Positions 19,519 to 28,376 of a stretch of DNA of 56,643 nt are shown here, one piece after another. Positions within the stretch are counted from its first letter, which is position 1. Each line of letters starts with the position of its first letter. Under the pieces are notes generated by a model, which saw nothing but the letters and a program-made list of their open reading frames with translations, searched no databases and was not told where the DNA came from. The DNA is from Paracoccaceae bacterium (GTDB lineage Bacteria > Pseudomonadota > Alphaproteobacteria > Rhodobacterales > Rhodobacteraceae). The stretch covers positions 1-56,643 of the forward strand of contig SKYA01000079.1 in NCBI GenBank assembly GCA_007128135.1, written 5' to 3'. The position numbers and the translations under genes are program-made.

Positions 19519-20112
19519 ATGCGGCTTCTGATCATCTTCTGCCATCCCAGCCGCGACAGTTTCGGCGCCGCCGTGCTTGCGCGCGCCACGGAAACCCTGC
19601 ACATGCGCGGCCATGACCTGCGTATCCGTGACCTGTACCGCGAAGGCTTTGATCCGGTGCTGAGCGAAACAGACTGGACGCGCTACATGTCCGACCCGCA
19701 GGCAAATGTCGCGCGTGTGCAGGATCATGTCGATGATCTGCTTTGGGCCGAGGGGCTGATCGTGATCTATCCGACATGGTATTACGGCCCGCCTGCCGTG
19801 CTGAAAGGCTGGCTGGACAGAGTCTGGTTGCCGGGCGTGTCGTTCGAACCGGCGCATCAGAAAGGCCGTATCGCGCGCGGCAAGCTGTCGAATATCCGTC
19901 ATTTCGTGGGGCTGACAACATCAGGCTCGCCCTGGTGGTGGCTGAAACTGATTGGCGACCCCGGGCGCTGCCTGTGGACGCGCGGCTTGCGCCCGATCTT
20001 CAACCTGCGCTGCCGCTATCGCTGGTCCCAGCTCTACAGCATCAATGACAGCACGCAGTCCGAACGCCTGGCCCATCTGGCCCATGTGGACAGGACCTTG
20101 CGGAAATTGTGA
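19519..20112 (+). CDS. Flavodoxin-fold NAD(P)H oxidoreductase (MdaB/KefF-like)
   Basis: Protein of 197 residues of the flavodoxin-2 family. The FMN/FAD phosphate loop is at the N-terminus (LLIIFCHPSRDSFGAAV), and the isoalloxazine-contact segment IYPTWYYGPPAVLKGWLDRV lies near residue 80, followed by GLTTSGSPWWW. Such enzymes transfer two electrons from NAD(P)H to quinones or other flavins. It sits 10 bp after the FAD oxidase gene. It may regenerate or accept electrons for that enzyme, or protect from a quinone-like intermediate; neither is shown by the sequence. Confidence 0.85.
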   Translation: MRLLIIFCHPSRDSFGAAVLARATETLHMRGHDLRIRDLYREGFDPVLSETDWTRYMSDPQANVARVQDHVDDLLWAEGLIVIYPTWYYGPPAVLKGWLDRVWLPGVSFEPAHQKGRIARGKLSNIRHFVGLTTSGSPWWWLKLIGDPGRCLWTRGLRPIFNLRCRYRWSQLYSINDSTQSERLAHLAHVDRTLRKL

Positions 20113-20160
20113 GAAAGGGACACTGAAAATGCCAGACACCACCGGGCCGGGAGCCTGCCC

Positions 20161-20778
20161 ATGAACCGCCCTGATCTGGCCGCAAGGCGGGGCGAGATCC
20201 TGCATCAGATACGCGACGCCGCGATCGCCGAATTCGCCGCACACGGGTTTCACGGGGCTTCGACCCAGGGCATTGCCGCGCGTGCCGGAATCACCAAGAA
20301 CCGGCTGCATTACTATATTTCAAGCAAGGATGACCTTTATGCCGACGCCTTGCGCCACATCGTGGCGCTTTGGGACGAGTTGTTCCATGGCATTGACATG
20401 ACGAGAGGCCCTGAAGCGTTCCTGCGCGACTACATCGCGCGCAAGCTGCGCCATGTGCTGGCGCATCCCGAGATCGCCCGCATGTTCACAGCCGAGATCA
20501 TGCGTGGCGCGCCGGTCCTGCGCAGGCTATGGCAGCCTTCCCGCGACGCCACATTGCGCGCCGCGACAGTGATCGAGGCTTGGGTCAAGGCCGGCCTTAT
20601 CCGGCCGGTCGACCCGATCCTGCTGCAGATCCACATCTGGGCGCTGACGCAACACCACGCATTGCATGGCCCCGAGACCGCCTTCATGCTGGGTCTGACA
20701 AGCGAGGCAGAGCTTGACCCGGACCGGCTTGCTGAAGAAATAACCAGGCTTGTCCTGTCCGGCTTGCGCAACGAGTAG
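20161..20778 (+). CDS. TetR-family regulator, RutR-like
   Basis: Protein of 205 residues. N-terminal TetR helix-turn-helix (about 12 to 58: AAIAEFAAHGFHGASTQGIA then ITKNRLHYYISSKDDLYADA) and a YcdC/RutR-type C-terminal domain (about 80 to 200: FLRDYIARKLRHVLAHPEIA...RGAPVLRRLW). RutR of E. coli binds uracil or thymine and controls pyrimidine degradation. The gene ends the five-gene operon, and a RutR-type palindrome covers the operon promoter at 16048-16065, so autorepression with a ring compound as inducer is likely. Effector residues cannot be assigned by eye. Confidence 0.87.
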   Translation: MNRPDLAARRGEILHQIRDAAIAEFAAHGFHGASTQGIAARAGITKNRLHYYISSKDDLYADALRHIVALWDELFHGIDMTRGPEAFLRDYIARKLRHVLAHPEIARMFTAEIMRGAPVLRRLWQPSRDATLRAATVIEAWVKAGLIRPVDPILLQIHIWALTQHHALHGPETAFMLGLTSEAELDPDRLAEEITRLVLSGLRNE

Positions 20779-20819
20779 CGGGCACTCGAGCGCAATGCAC
20801 GGGGCGCTCAAAAAGTTCT

Positions 20820-20835
20820 ATACAAACGTTTGTAT
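20820..20835 (+). promoter_or_regulatory. LacI-family operator 1, upstream of the RbsB-type transporter operon
   Basis: ATACAAACGTTTGTAT is a perfect 16-bp palindrome with the central CG typical of LacI-family sites. It lies 42 bp before the binding-protein ATG. Identical copies occur at 28308-28323 and 32202-32217, the last next to the lacI-family gene 31089-32138. Confidence 0.85.
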
Positions 20836-20877
20836 TAGAGGTAGCGTCTGAAAATCATACCTGATGGGAGGAAGAGA

Positions 20878-21903
20878 ATGCTGTCAGTCAAATCCAGATT
20901 TCTTGCCGGAACGGCTGCTGTGCTGGCGCTTGTTTCGGCAATGCCGGTTCTCGCGCAAGATGCCTGCCTCGGCACGGCAGAAGCCCTGCATCTGTCGGAT
21001 GCACAGGCCGAAGACATCCGCGCCCGCGGTCTGACCTTCGGGTTTCTGACCAACAATATCTCGGATGATTTCAGCCGGACACTTGTTGCAGGCGGCGAGG
21101 CACATGCTGGCGCGCTCGGTGTCGATCTGATCGTCAACAACGCCGATTTCGACGCCAACACCCAACTGTCGCAATTCGATGCGCTCGTGCAGCGGGGTGT
21201 GGATGGCATTTTCCTGACGGCGGTGGATGCAGGCTCGATCGGTCAGGCCGTGCGCCGCGCGAATCAGGACAATATCCCGGTTTTCATAGTAGGGGGCGCA
21301 CCGGCGCGCGGCGACGTGGTCAGTGTGATGAACGCCGCCAGCTATCAGGGCAGCTATGACGCTACCGCCGCCCTGATGGACCATATCGGCGAGCCGAACG
21401 CCCAGATCGCAATTCTGGGCATTCCCTTTGCACTGCAAACCATCCGCGATCGTGAAAAGGGTGTTTTGGATGCCGTGGGCGCTGCCGGCGGGCAGATCAT
21501 CTCGCTGCAATCCGATTTCAGTCAGGATCGTCTGCTGGAACTCGCCACCAATGTCATCCAGGCCAACCCTGATCTGAAGGGCGTCGTGGCGACATGGTCG
21601 CTCGCGGTCAATGCCGCGACCGAAGCCATACGCCAGTCGGGCCGCGACATTGCGATTGCCGGGTATGACAGCGAGGTGCCGGGCTATATGGAACTGCATT
21701 CGGGCGAGACCAATATCGTCGCGCTCTCGGGTCAGCAGGCTGCCTTGCAGGGGCGTGCGGCGATTGACGGGCTGGCGCAGGTGGTGCTCGGGGCCACGCT
21801 CTGCGAAGAGATCATTACGCCTAATCTGCTTGTGACCGCAGAAAACTACGTCGAGATGTGGGATATCCAGTATCCCGGCGTGACTCCGCCCTGGGCGGAT
21901 TGA
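20878..21903 (+). CDS. Periplasmic sugar-binding protein, RbsB-type
   Basis: Protein of 341 residues. Signal peptide at 1 to about 26 (cleavage after PVLA), followed by a type I periplasmic binding domain with the usual two-lobe rhythm (TFGFLTNNISDDFSRTLVAG, FDALVQRGVDGIFLTAVDAG, IAIAGYDSE). It captures a sugar, probably a pentose, for the ATPase and two permeases that follow. ATG 20878 has GGGAGGAAG in front, the best ribosome binding site in the region, consistent with high production. Operator 1 lies directly upstream. Xylose is the likeliest ligand given xylA and xylB in the same regulon, but this is inference. Confidence 0.88.
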   Translation: MLSVKSRFLAGTAAVLALVSAMPVLAQDACLGTAEALHLSDAQAEDIRARGLTFGFLTNNISDDFSRTLVAGGEAHAGALGVDLIVNNADFDANTQLSQFDALVQRGVDGIFLTAVDAGSIGQAVRRANQDNIPVFIVGGAPARGDVVSVMNAASYQGSYDATAALMDHIGEPNAQIAILGIPFALQTIRDREKGVLDAVGAAGGQIISLQSDFSQDRLLELATNVIQANPDLKGVVATWSLAVNAATEAIRQSGRDIAIAGYDSEVPGYMELHSGETNIVALSGQQAALQGRAAIDGLAQVVLGATLCEEIITPNLLVTAENYVEMWDIQYPGVTPPWAD

Positions 21904-21910
21904 ACGACAG

Positions 21911-21939
21911 CCGGACCATTGCCATTTGCGATGGTCCGG
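21911..21939 (+). other. Intergenic hairpin between binding-protein and ATPase genes
   Basis: CCGGACCAT and ATGGTCCGG form a 9-bp stem with an 11-nt loop, 7 bp after the binding-protein stop. Such structures after binding-protein genes protect the upstream mRNA and lower downstream expression. It also argues against the earlier TTG (21926) as start of the ATPase. Confidence 0.65.
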
Positions 21940-21961
21940 CCCCCATCCAGGCAGGCATGTC

Positions 21962-23452
21962 GTGCTGGAACTCACTGACATCACCAAGACCTTCCCCGGA
22001 GTGCGCGCGCTGGACAGCGCGCGCTTCGAGCTGCGTGGTGGCGAAGTGCACGCCTTCATGGGAGAGAACGGGGCTGGAAAATCCACCATGATGAAAATCG
22101 TAGCGGGCCTCTTTGCTGCTGATAGCGGCACAATCCATCTGGATGGACAGCAAATGCGATTCGCGAACCCCTCCGAGGCCAAGGCCGCGGGCATCCACAC
22201 GGTCTTTCAGGAACTGACGGTTCTGGACAATCTCGATGTGGCGCAGAACCTGCTGATCGGACGCGAGCCGGTGCGGCTGGGCGGTGCCTGGCTGGACAAG
22301 CCCGCACTCTATGCGCAGGCCGAGTCGATCCTGCGCGACCTTGGCATTCCGCTGGATGCACGGCGTCTGGCGGGCAGCCTGTCCACCGGCCAGCGCCAGA
22401 TTGTCGAGATCGCACGCGCCGTTGCGCAGAATCCGCGCGTGCTCATCCTGGATGAGCCAACCTCCTCGCTCGGTCGAAATGAAGAGGAATTACTGTTCTC
22501 GCTTGTGGCAAGGCTGAAGGCAGCGGGAACCGGTATTGTCTATATCACGCATCGCATGTCCGAGGTCTTTGCCTTTGCCGACCGCATCACCGTGTTGCGC
22601 GACGGGCGGCATATCCTGACCGATGAGTCGGCGAATCTCGACCGCCCGACGCTGATCCGCGCGATGGTCGGGCGCGAAGTCTCGGAGGCGCGGCACGAAG
22701 GCGCGGCGCGCAGCGCCGAGATCGCCCTTGAGGTCACGGATCTGCGGCGCGGACAGGATGTGCGCGGCGCAGACCTGACCCTTCGTCGCGGCGAGGTTCT
22801 TGGACTGGCGGGGCTGATGGGGGCAGGACGGACCGAACTTGCGCGCCTGATGGCCGGGATCGACCGGCCGGATGCAGGGCGGATGATGCTTTTCGGGCAG
22901 TCCTACGCGCCTGCATCGGTCCGCGCTGCCATGCTGGCGGGCGTGGCCTATGTCTCGGAGGACCGCAAGGGGCTTGGTGTCGTGCTGCCCCTGTCCGTGG
23001 GCCAGAACATCGCCCTGCCCAGCCTGTCGCGCCTGTCGCGGCGCGGGTGGCTCTCGCCGACACGACTGCGCGCCTTTGCAACCGAATGGATGGGGCGGCT
23101 CGGCGTCAAGGCAAGGGGGCCGGACACAGTGGTCGGCACGTTGTCGGGGGGCAACCAGCAGAAGGTCGCGCTGGCAAAATGGCTGGCGACTGCGCCGCGT
23201 GTCATCCTGCTCGATGAACCCACACGCGGGGTCGATATCGGCGCCAAGGCCGAAATCTATGCGCTGATCCGCGCGCTTGCTGCTGACGGGACAGCCGTGC
23301 TGGTGATCTCTTCGGAACTGCCGGAACTGCTGCAACTCTGCGACCGGATTGCCGTCATGGCGCGCGGGCGCATCGCGGGCGATCTGCCCGCCGCAGAGGC
23401 GACGGAAGAGACGCTGCTGGAGCTTGCATTCCATGAACCGGAGGCCGCATGA
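21962..23452 (+). CDS. Sugar ABC transporter ATPase, RbsA-type (two nucleotide-binding domains)
   Basis: Protein of about 496 residues with two ABC domains in tandem, as in RbsA, XylG and MglA. The first has Walker A GENGAGKST (about residue 34), signature STGQRQIVEIARA and Walker B VLILDEPTS. The second has the degenerate Walker A MGAGRTEL (about 284) with signature LSGGNQQKVALAKW and Walker B VILLDEPTRG. I choose GTG 21962 because AGGCAGG precedes it and because the longer frame would begin inside the intergenic hairpin. It energises the two permeases that follow, with ATGA overlap. Confidence 0.92.
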   Translation: MLELTDITKTFPGVRALDSARFELRGGEVHAFMGENGAGKSTMMKIVAGLFAADSGTIHLDGQQMRFANPSEAKAAGIHTVFQELTVLDNLDVAQNLLIGREPVRLGGAWLDKPALYAQAESILRDLGIPLDARRLAGSLSTGQRQIVEIARAVAQNPRVLILDEPTSSLGRNEEELLFSLVARLKAAGTGIVYITHRMSEVFAFADRITVLRDGRHILTDESANLDRPTLIRAMVGREVSEARHEGAARSAEIALEVTDLRRGQDVRGADLTLRRGEVLGLAGLMGAGRTELARLMAGIDRPDAGRMMLFGQSYAPASVRAAMLAGVAYVSEDRKGLGVVLPLSVGQNIALPSLSRLSRRGWLSPTRLRAFATEWMGRLGVKARGPDTVVGTLSGGNQQKVALAKWLATAPRVILLDEPTRGVDIGAKAEIYALIRALAADGTAVLVISSELPELLQLCDRIAVMARGRIAGDLPAAEATEETLLELAFHEPEAA

Positions 23453-24420
23453 CCACAGTCGCCGCGCTCCGCATGGCCCGAACCCGACGCGCTGCGGCGC
23501 TCTTGCGAGACCTGTTGCCCTATGCCGCGCTGGTCCTGGTGGTGGGCTATTTCGCGTTTGCGAGCGAGTTCTTCCTCAATACGCGCAATTTCGAAAGACT
23601 GGTCACGGATTCTGCCACGCTGATGCTCGTGGCCTTCGGCATGACCATGGTCATCCTGCTGGGCGAGATCGACCTGAGCGTGGGTGCGGTTGTGGCGCTC
23701 TTGTCGGTGATCCTTGCCCAACTCATGGCCGCAGGTGTCGGCTGGCCGCTGGCGGTGCTGCTGGTGCTGTTGGCTGGCATGGGTATCGGAGGGCTGAACG
23801 GGGTCATAACGGTGCTGGGCGACATTCCGTCCTTCATCACCACACTGGGCATGATGGCCATTGCGACGGGGCTGGCCTTTGTGGTCACGGGATCGGTCTC
23901 TGTAGCGATCATGCAGGATCGGTTTCTGGACCTGTTCTATGACGACCGCTTGCTTGGCCTGCCCGTGCCGCTCTGGATCGTATTGGGGGCCTTTGGGGCC
24001 TGTGGGCTCTATCTCAACCGCACAGTTGCGGGGCATGAACTTTTCGCGCTTGGCGCCAATCAGAAGGCGGCCGCCCTTTCGGGCGTTCCTGTCAAGCGGC
24101 GCAAGATCACGGTTTTCGTCATCATGGGCGCACTGGTCGCCATTGCGGCCTGCCTGAGTGCTGCGCGGCTGGGCAGCGGTGCTCCGGGGTCGGTGCCCGC
24201 GCTGACGCTCGATGCGATTGCAGCGGTCATCATCGGCGGGGCGAACCTGTTCGGGGGCCGGGCCTTTGTCAGCCGCACGCTGATGGGGGCCGCGCTGATT
24301 GCCGTGCTGAACAACGGAATGGTGCTGCTGAACGTCAATATCGATGCGCAATACATCATCAAGGGGCTGATCATCCTTCTGGCCGTGGTGCTGGAACGGC
24401 TGGCGGCAGGGGCGCGATGA
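23449..24420 (+). CDS. Sugar ABC transporter permease, RbsC-type (first)
   Basis: Protein of 323 residues, strongly hydrophobic with about eight to ten membrane spans. The family landmark VILLGEIDLSVGAVVAL (MTGGIDLSVG in RbsC) is near residue 70, and ANLFGGRAF lies in the C-terminal third. It forms the pore with the next permease. The operon carries two distinct permease genes, so the pore is probably a heterodimer rather than the RbsC homodimer. ATGA overlaps on both sides. Confidence 0.92.
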   Translation: MTTVAALRMARTRRAAALLRDLLPYAALVLVVGYFAFASEFFLNTRNFERLVTDSATLMLVAFGMTMVILLGEIDLSVGAVVALLSVILAQLMAAGVGWPLAVLLVLLAGMGIGGLNGVITVLGDIPSFITTLGMMAIATGLAFVVTGSVSVAIMQDRFLDLFYDDRLLGLPVPLWIVLGAFGACGLYLNRTVAGHELFALGANQKAAALSGVPVKRRKITVFVIMGALVAIAACLSAARLGSGAPGSVPALTLDAIAAVIIGGANLFGGRAFVSRTLMGAALIAVLNNGMVLLNVNIDAQYIIKGLIILLAVVLERLAAGAR

Positions 24421-25364
24421 GCGCGCGCGCAACTGCCCGCATGGCCGATCTGGGGCTGGCCTTCGCGCTGGTCGCAATTGTTACCGCCCTGCTGATCCTG
24501 AACCCGGCCTTTCGTGACCCCGCGAACCTGATGGGCATCGGGCGGCAGGTGGCCATTCTGGGAATAGCCGCTGCGGCGATGACGTTTGTCATCCTGATGG
24601 GTGAGATTGACCTGAGCATTGGCGCGGTTGCCTCGGCTGCGGCGGTGGTGACGGCGCTGGCGCTGGCGCAGGGCTGGGGAGTCTGGGCGATCCCGATCGC
24701 GCTGGCCGTGGGCACTGTTTTCGGGCTGCTGAACGGGGCTCTGGTCGTGGCGCTGGGGGTGCCTGCCTTCATCGCCACTCTGGTCAGCTTCTTTCTGGCG
24801 CAGGGTGTTGCGCTGACACTGACCGGGGGGCAGACCATACTCTTTGCCGCTGACTGGTTCCGGTCGCTCTTTGCCACCGGCAGCTTTCTGGGGCAGCGCT
24901 CGGCCTTCTGGTGGCTTGTGGCGGTTTTTGTGCTGATGGTCTGGCTGCTGGCCCGCACAAGGTTCGGGGCGCAGGTCCGCGCGATTGGCGGTGATGCCGA
25001 GGCCAGCGCGATGCTGGGCCTGCCGGTGGCTCGGGTGAAGCTCATGGTCTTTACCCTGACGGGCGCACTGATGGGTCTGGTGGGCATGATCCTGATCGCA
25101 CGGATCGGCAATGCCCGCGCTGACGGGGCCATCGGGCTGGAATTCGATGCCATCGCAGCGGCTGTCATCGGCGGCACGCGGCTGGGCGGTGGATATGGCT
25201 CGATCCCGCGCACGGCGCTCGGGGTGCTTCTGATCGGGGTTCTGAACAACGGCCTGGCCATCATGAATGTGGATTTCAACACCCAGCAGGTGATCAAGGG
25301 CGCGCTTGTCGTAGGCGTGGTTCTGATCGACCGCTGGGCACGCGGCAAGGGAGGAACGACATGA
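24417..25364 (+). CDS. Sugar ABC transporter permease, RbsC-type (second)
   Basis: Protein of 315 residues, paralogous to the preceding permease: VILMGEIDLSIGAVASAAAV near residue 60 and GGTRLGGGYGSIPRTALGVL near 255. Probable partner of the first permease in a heterodimeric channel. It is followed at once, with 4-bp overlap, by the SMP-30 gene, so transport and metabolism are coupled in one transcript. Confidence 0.92.
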   Translation: MSARATARMADLGLAFALVAIVTALLILNPAFRDPANLMGIGRQVAILGIAAAAMTFVILMGEIDLSIGAVASAAAVVTALALAQGWGVWAIPIALAVGTVFGLLNGALVVALGVPAFIATLVSFFLAQGVALTLTGGQTILFAADWFRSLFATGSFLGQRSAFWWLVAVFVLMVWLLARTRFGAQVRAIGGDAEASAMLGLPVARVKLMVFTLTGALMGLVGMILIARIGNARADGAIGLEFDAIAAAVIGGTRLGGGYGSIPRTALGVLLIGVLNNGLAIMNVDFNTQQVIKGALVVGVVLIDRWARGKGGTT

Positions 25365-26239
25365 GCGACTTTTTGGAGGGCGAACTGGAGCATCTTGCGG
25401 GCGAGATGAGCTTTACCGAAGGGCCTGTGTGGATTGCGGAGGCGAGCGCGCTTTTGTTCACCGACATTCCCGGCAACGCCATCATGCGCTGGAAAGAGGA
25501 CGAGGGGCTGTCGGTCTGGTGCGGCAATGCCCATTTCGCCATCGGCCTGACGCGCGACCGCACGGGGCGGGTGATTGCCTGCGAGCATTCCACCCGCACG
25601 CTCTCGGCGCTTTCGCTTTCGCCCGATGGTGCGCTGGCCGGCCGCGAGGTTCTGGCGCGCGCGCATGACGGCCGTGTGCTCAATTCGACCAATGACGTGA
25701 TCTGCACCAGGGACGGCACGATACTGTTCACCGACCCGCCGTTTGGCGTGCGCAATCTCGAAGGGGCGCTGCATGGCTATCAGCAGGCGCAGGAACTGCC
25801 GGGATCATGGGTGTTTGCAGTTGGGCCGGATGCCGACCAGCCGCGCGTGCTCTGCCCCGATATCTACCGCCCCAACGGGCTCTGCCTCTCGCCGGACGAG
25901 ACGATCCTCTATGTCTCGGATTCGTCCGAGCGCCACCACAAGATCGTGGCACTTGATGTCGGTCCCGACTGGGCGCTTTCGAACCTGCGTGATCTGGCGG
26001 TGATGCCTGTGGGCGTGCCGGACGGGATGCGCGTGGATGCAGATGGGAATGTCTGGGCTGCGGGGGGTGACGGAGTTTATGTCTTTGCCCCTGATGGCGC
26101 GCAGATCGGCCATGTCCCGGTGCCCGAGATGGTGACCAATGTCGAATGGGGCGGGGCAGATCTGTCGCAACTCTTCATCACCGCCACCAGGTCGCTCTAC
26201 CGGGTGCGCACGCGCACCCGGTCGGGGCGCGCGTGGTAA
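25361..26239 (+). CDS. SMP-30/gluconolactonase/LRE family protein
   Basis: Protein of 292 residues with the six-bladed propeller pattern of sugar lactonases: FTEGPVWIAEASALLFTDIP at the N-terminus (metal-binding Glu), SSTNDVI-type segment (here NSTNDVICTRDGTILFTDPP) and the RPNGLCLSPDE and VPDGMRVDADGNVW blocks. The family hydrolyses aldonolactones using a divalent metal. It is last in the RbsBAC-type operon. A lactonase implies that some sugar in this regulon is oxidised to a lactone; the SDR or GMC enzyme of the same regulon could supply it. It converges on the GH31 gene with only 3 bp between stops. Confidence 0.88.
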   Translation: MSDFLEGELEHLAGEMSFTEGPVWIAEASALLFTDIPGNAIMRWKEDEGLSVWCGNAHFAIGLTRDRTGRVIACEHSTRTLSALSLSPDGALAGREVLARAHDGRVLNSTNDVICTRDGTILFTDPPFGVRNLEGALHGYQQAQELPGSWVFAVGPDADQPRVLCPDIYRPNGLCLSPDETILYVSDSSERHHKIVALDVGPDWALSNLRDLAVMPVGVPDGMRVDADGNVWAAGGDGVYVFAPDGAQIGHVPVPEMVTNVEWGGADLSQLFITATRSLYRVRTRTRSGRAW

Positions 26240-26242
26240 GCG

Positions 26243-28258
26243 TCAGGCAAAGGCAGGCAGATCGGCCCCGTCGCGGATCAGGACAGGGATACGGTCCAGC
26301 GGGCATGGCAGGCTGACCGATTGCCCGCCCTTGTGGTGCGTTCCGTCCCATGCGCAGCGCCAGTCCGCGCCCTCGGGCAGCCAGACCGACCGGCTCGTGC
26401 TGTCTGGCTCGAGGACAGGGGCCACCAGCAGATCAGGGCCAAGCATGTAAGCGTCATGCACCTGCGCAGCCATCGGGTCATCGGGGAAATCGAGCATCAG
26501 CGGGCGCATGAGAGGCAATCCGGTTGTTGATGCCTCCTGCATCAGGCGGCGCAGATAGGGACGAAGGCGCTCGCGCAGGTGCAGATAGCGAGTCAGGATG
26601 GTCTCGACCTCCGGCCCGAAGCTCCAGATCTCGTTATCGGCACCGCCGAAGCTGAATTCATGCCCGAAACGCGGGTCGCGTGCGGCGTCCTGCCGGAATC
26701 CATGCAGCCGGAAGACAGGGCAGAAGGCCCCCCACTGGAACCAGCGCACCAGAAGTTCGCGAAAGGCCGGGTCGCCAATGTCGCCGCCCTTGAAGCCCCC
26801 GATATCGGTTGTCCACCAGCTTATGCCCGAAAGCGCCATGTTCAGGCCGGCGGTCAACTGGCGACGCAAATCCGTGAAAGTGGATTTCACATCGCCCGAC
26901 CACAGCACCACCGGAAAACGTTGCGACCCCGCCCAGCCCGAGCGCGACAGCATCAGCCCGTCGGTGAGTCCCTCGGCGGCAAAGGCATCGGCATAGCCCT
27001 GATGATGCAGGAACGGATAGGCATTGGCCACATCGCGCCCGTCCCCTGCGAAAAAGCGCAGGTTTTCAGGGTGGAACGGATACATTTCCGGTTCATTTGC
27101 ATCCAGCCAGAAGGCGCGGATGCCATGGTCAACATAGCCCGCGCGCACGCGGTCCCAGTGAAAGGCGCGGGCCTCTGGGCATGTGGCATCATAGAAGCGC
27201 AGCGGGTTCATCCCGTCGGGTTCTCGGTCATAGAAGATGGAGCCATCCATCGCGCCGCGCGCACTCTCCACAAGCCAGCCGTTCTGCACCATCTCGCCAT
27301 AGGTTTCGGCATTGGCGTTGACGGTGGGCCAGACCGAGACCATCGGCGTAATGCCCATCTCGCGCAGTTCCGCCACCATGGCCGAGGGGTCGGGGAATTC
27401 CTCGGGGCGGAATTTCCACTCGCCCATCCTGGTCCAGTGGAAGAAATCGATCACCAGAACATCGAGCGGCAGACCTCGTGCCTTGTGCTCTCGGGCGACG
27501 CGCAGCACCTCGTCCTGGGTTTCGTAGCGCAGCTTGCACTGCCAGAAGCCCAAGGTGAATTCGGGCATTTCAGGCGGGCGACCGGTCAGGGCGGTATAGT
27601 CGCTAAGGATGTCACGCGGATTCTCGCCCGCGATGACCACATAGTCCAGTTGCCTGATTGCCTCTGCTGCCCAAAGCGTGCGGTTTTCGGCCAGTTCCAG
27701 CCGTCCGACACCGGGCGTGTTCCACAAGATGCCGTAACCGCGCGAGGACAGAAGGAAGGGAATGCTGATCTCGGTGTTCTTCTGATGCAGGTCGATCACG
27801 CACCCCTTGAGATCAAACCGCCCGTGCTGATGCTGGCCCATGCCAAAGAAGCGCTCGCCCTCGCATGCCTTGAAGCGGTTTTCCAGCGACCACAGCGCGC
27901 CGCCCTGTGACTTCCAGTGGCGTGTGCCCGGCCAGAGGATATGGGGCATTTCCTCGACCAGCAATTCCTGCCCCGTGGCAGCATTGGTAAAGCGCAGCTC
28001 CAGTGCTGGCCCCATGCCCCGAGTGACCAGCCGAAGCTCTGCGCAGGTCCGGCCATTGATAAGCCGCGCGATATCGCCGCGGATTTCAATCTCTGTGCTG
28101 CCCTTTGCCGCTTCCGGCAGCAGGGCGCTGGGTCCGTCACTGTTCATGCGAGCATTGCGAGTGATCCGCACGCGGCAACCGTTTTCGCCAGTTGGCTCCA
28201 GCAGTATCGTCTCTCCATATAGCCGTGCGCTTATGCTTGTGTCCGTGGTTTGAAACAT
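26243..28258 (-). CDS. Glycoside hydrolase family 31, alpha-xylosidase-like (first)
   Basis: Protein of 671 residues without a signal peptide, so it should act on imported oligosaccharides. GH31 features: DFFHWTRMGEWKF, nucleophile Asp386 in FWLDANEPEM and acid/base Asp456 in LWSGDVKSTF, 70 residues apart. The nucleophile context D-x-x-E-P is that of the GH31 branch containing Xyl31-type xyloglucan alpha-xylosidases, unlike the KTDFGE of YicI. Start ATG 28258 follows GAGAGG; the longer open frame would run into the divergent promoter. Transcribed away from xylB with operator 2 between them. Other alpha-glycosides remain possible. Confidence 0.88.
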   Translation of the reverse strand: MFQTTDTSISARLYGETILLEPTGENGCRVRITRNARMNSDGPSALLPEAAKGSTEIEIRGDIARLINGRTCAELRLVTRGMGPALELRFTNAATGQELLVEEMPHILWPGTRHWKSQGGALWSLENRFKACEGERFFGMGQHQHGRFDLKGCVIDLHQKNTEISIPFLLSSRGYGILWNTPGVGRLELAENRTLWAAEAIRQLDYVVIAGENPRDILSDYTALTGRPPEMPEFTLGFWQCKLRYETQDEVLRVAREHKARGLPLDVLVIDFFHWTRMGEWKFRPEEFPDPSAMVAELREMGITPMVSVWPTVNANAETYGEMVQNGWLVESARGAMDGSIFYDREPDGMNPLRFYDATCPEARAFHWDRVRAGYVDHGIRAFWLDANEPEMYPFHPENLRFFAGDGRDVANAYPFLHHQGYADAFAAEGLTDGLMLSRSGWAGSQRFPVVLWSGDVKSTFTDLRRQLTAGLNMALSGISWWTTDIGGFKGGDIGDPAFRELLVRWFQWGAFCPVFRLHGFRQDAARDPRFGHEFSFGGADNEIWSFGPEVETILTRYLHLRERLRPYLRRLMQEASTTGLPLMRPLMLDFPDDPMAAQVHDAYMLGPDLLVAPVLEPDSTSRSVWLPEGADWRCAWDGTHHKGGQSVSLPCPLDRIPVLIRDGADLPAFA

Positions 28259-28307
28259 CTTGTGCCTCTCTGCTGACTTGCCTCCTGATACCCTGACGAA
28301 ATACAAA

Positions 28308-28323
28308 ATACAAACGTTTGTAT
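28308..28323. promoter_or_regulatory. LacI-family operator 2, between the GH31 gene and xylB
   Basis: ATACAAACGTTTGTAT, identical to operators 1 and 3, lies 49 bp before the GH31 start and 53 bp before xylB, able to control both directions. On the plus strand its last base begins TTGACG, a candidate -35 for xylBA. Confidence 0.85.
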
Positions 28324-28376
28324 TGACGTCTTGCCAGCTTTCATGCAACAATATATCAAGTGACGGGGGAAACGGC

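Noticed and set aside
24371-25774. 467-codon open frame on the minus strand
   Set aside because: Antisense to the second RbsC-type permease and SMP-30 gene; low-complexity Ser/Ala/Thr/Arg composition typical of a shadow frame.
26579-27910. 443-codon open frame on the plus strand
   Set aside because: Antisense to the first GH31 gene; no protein-family features.
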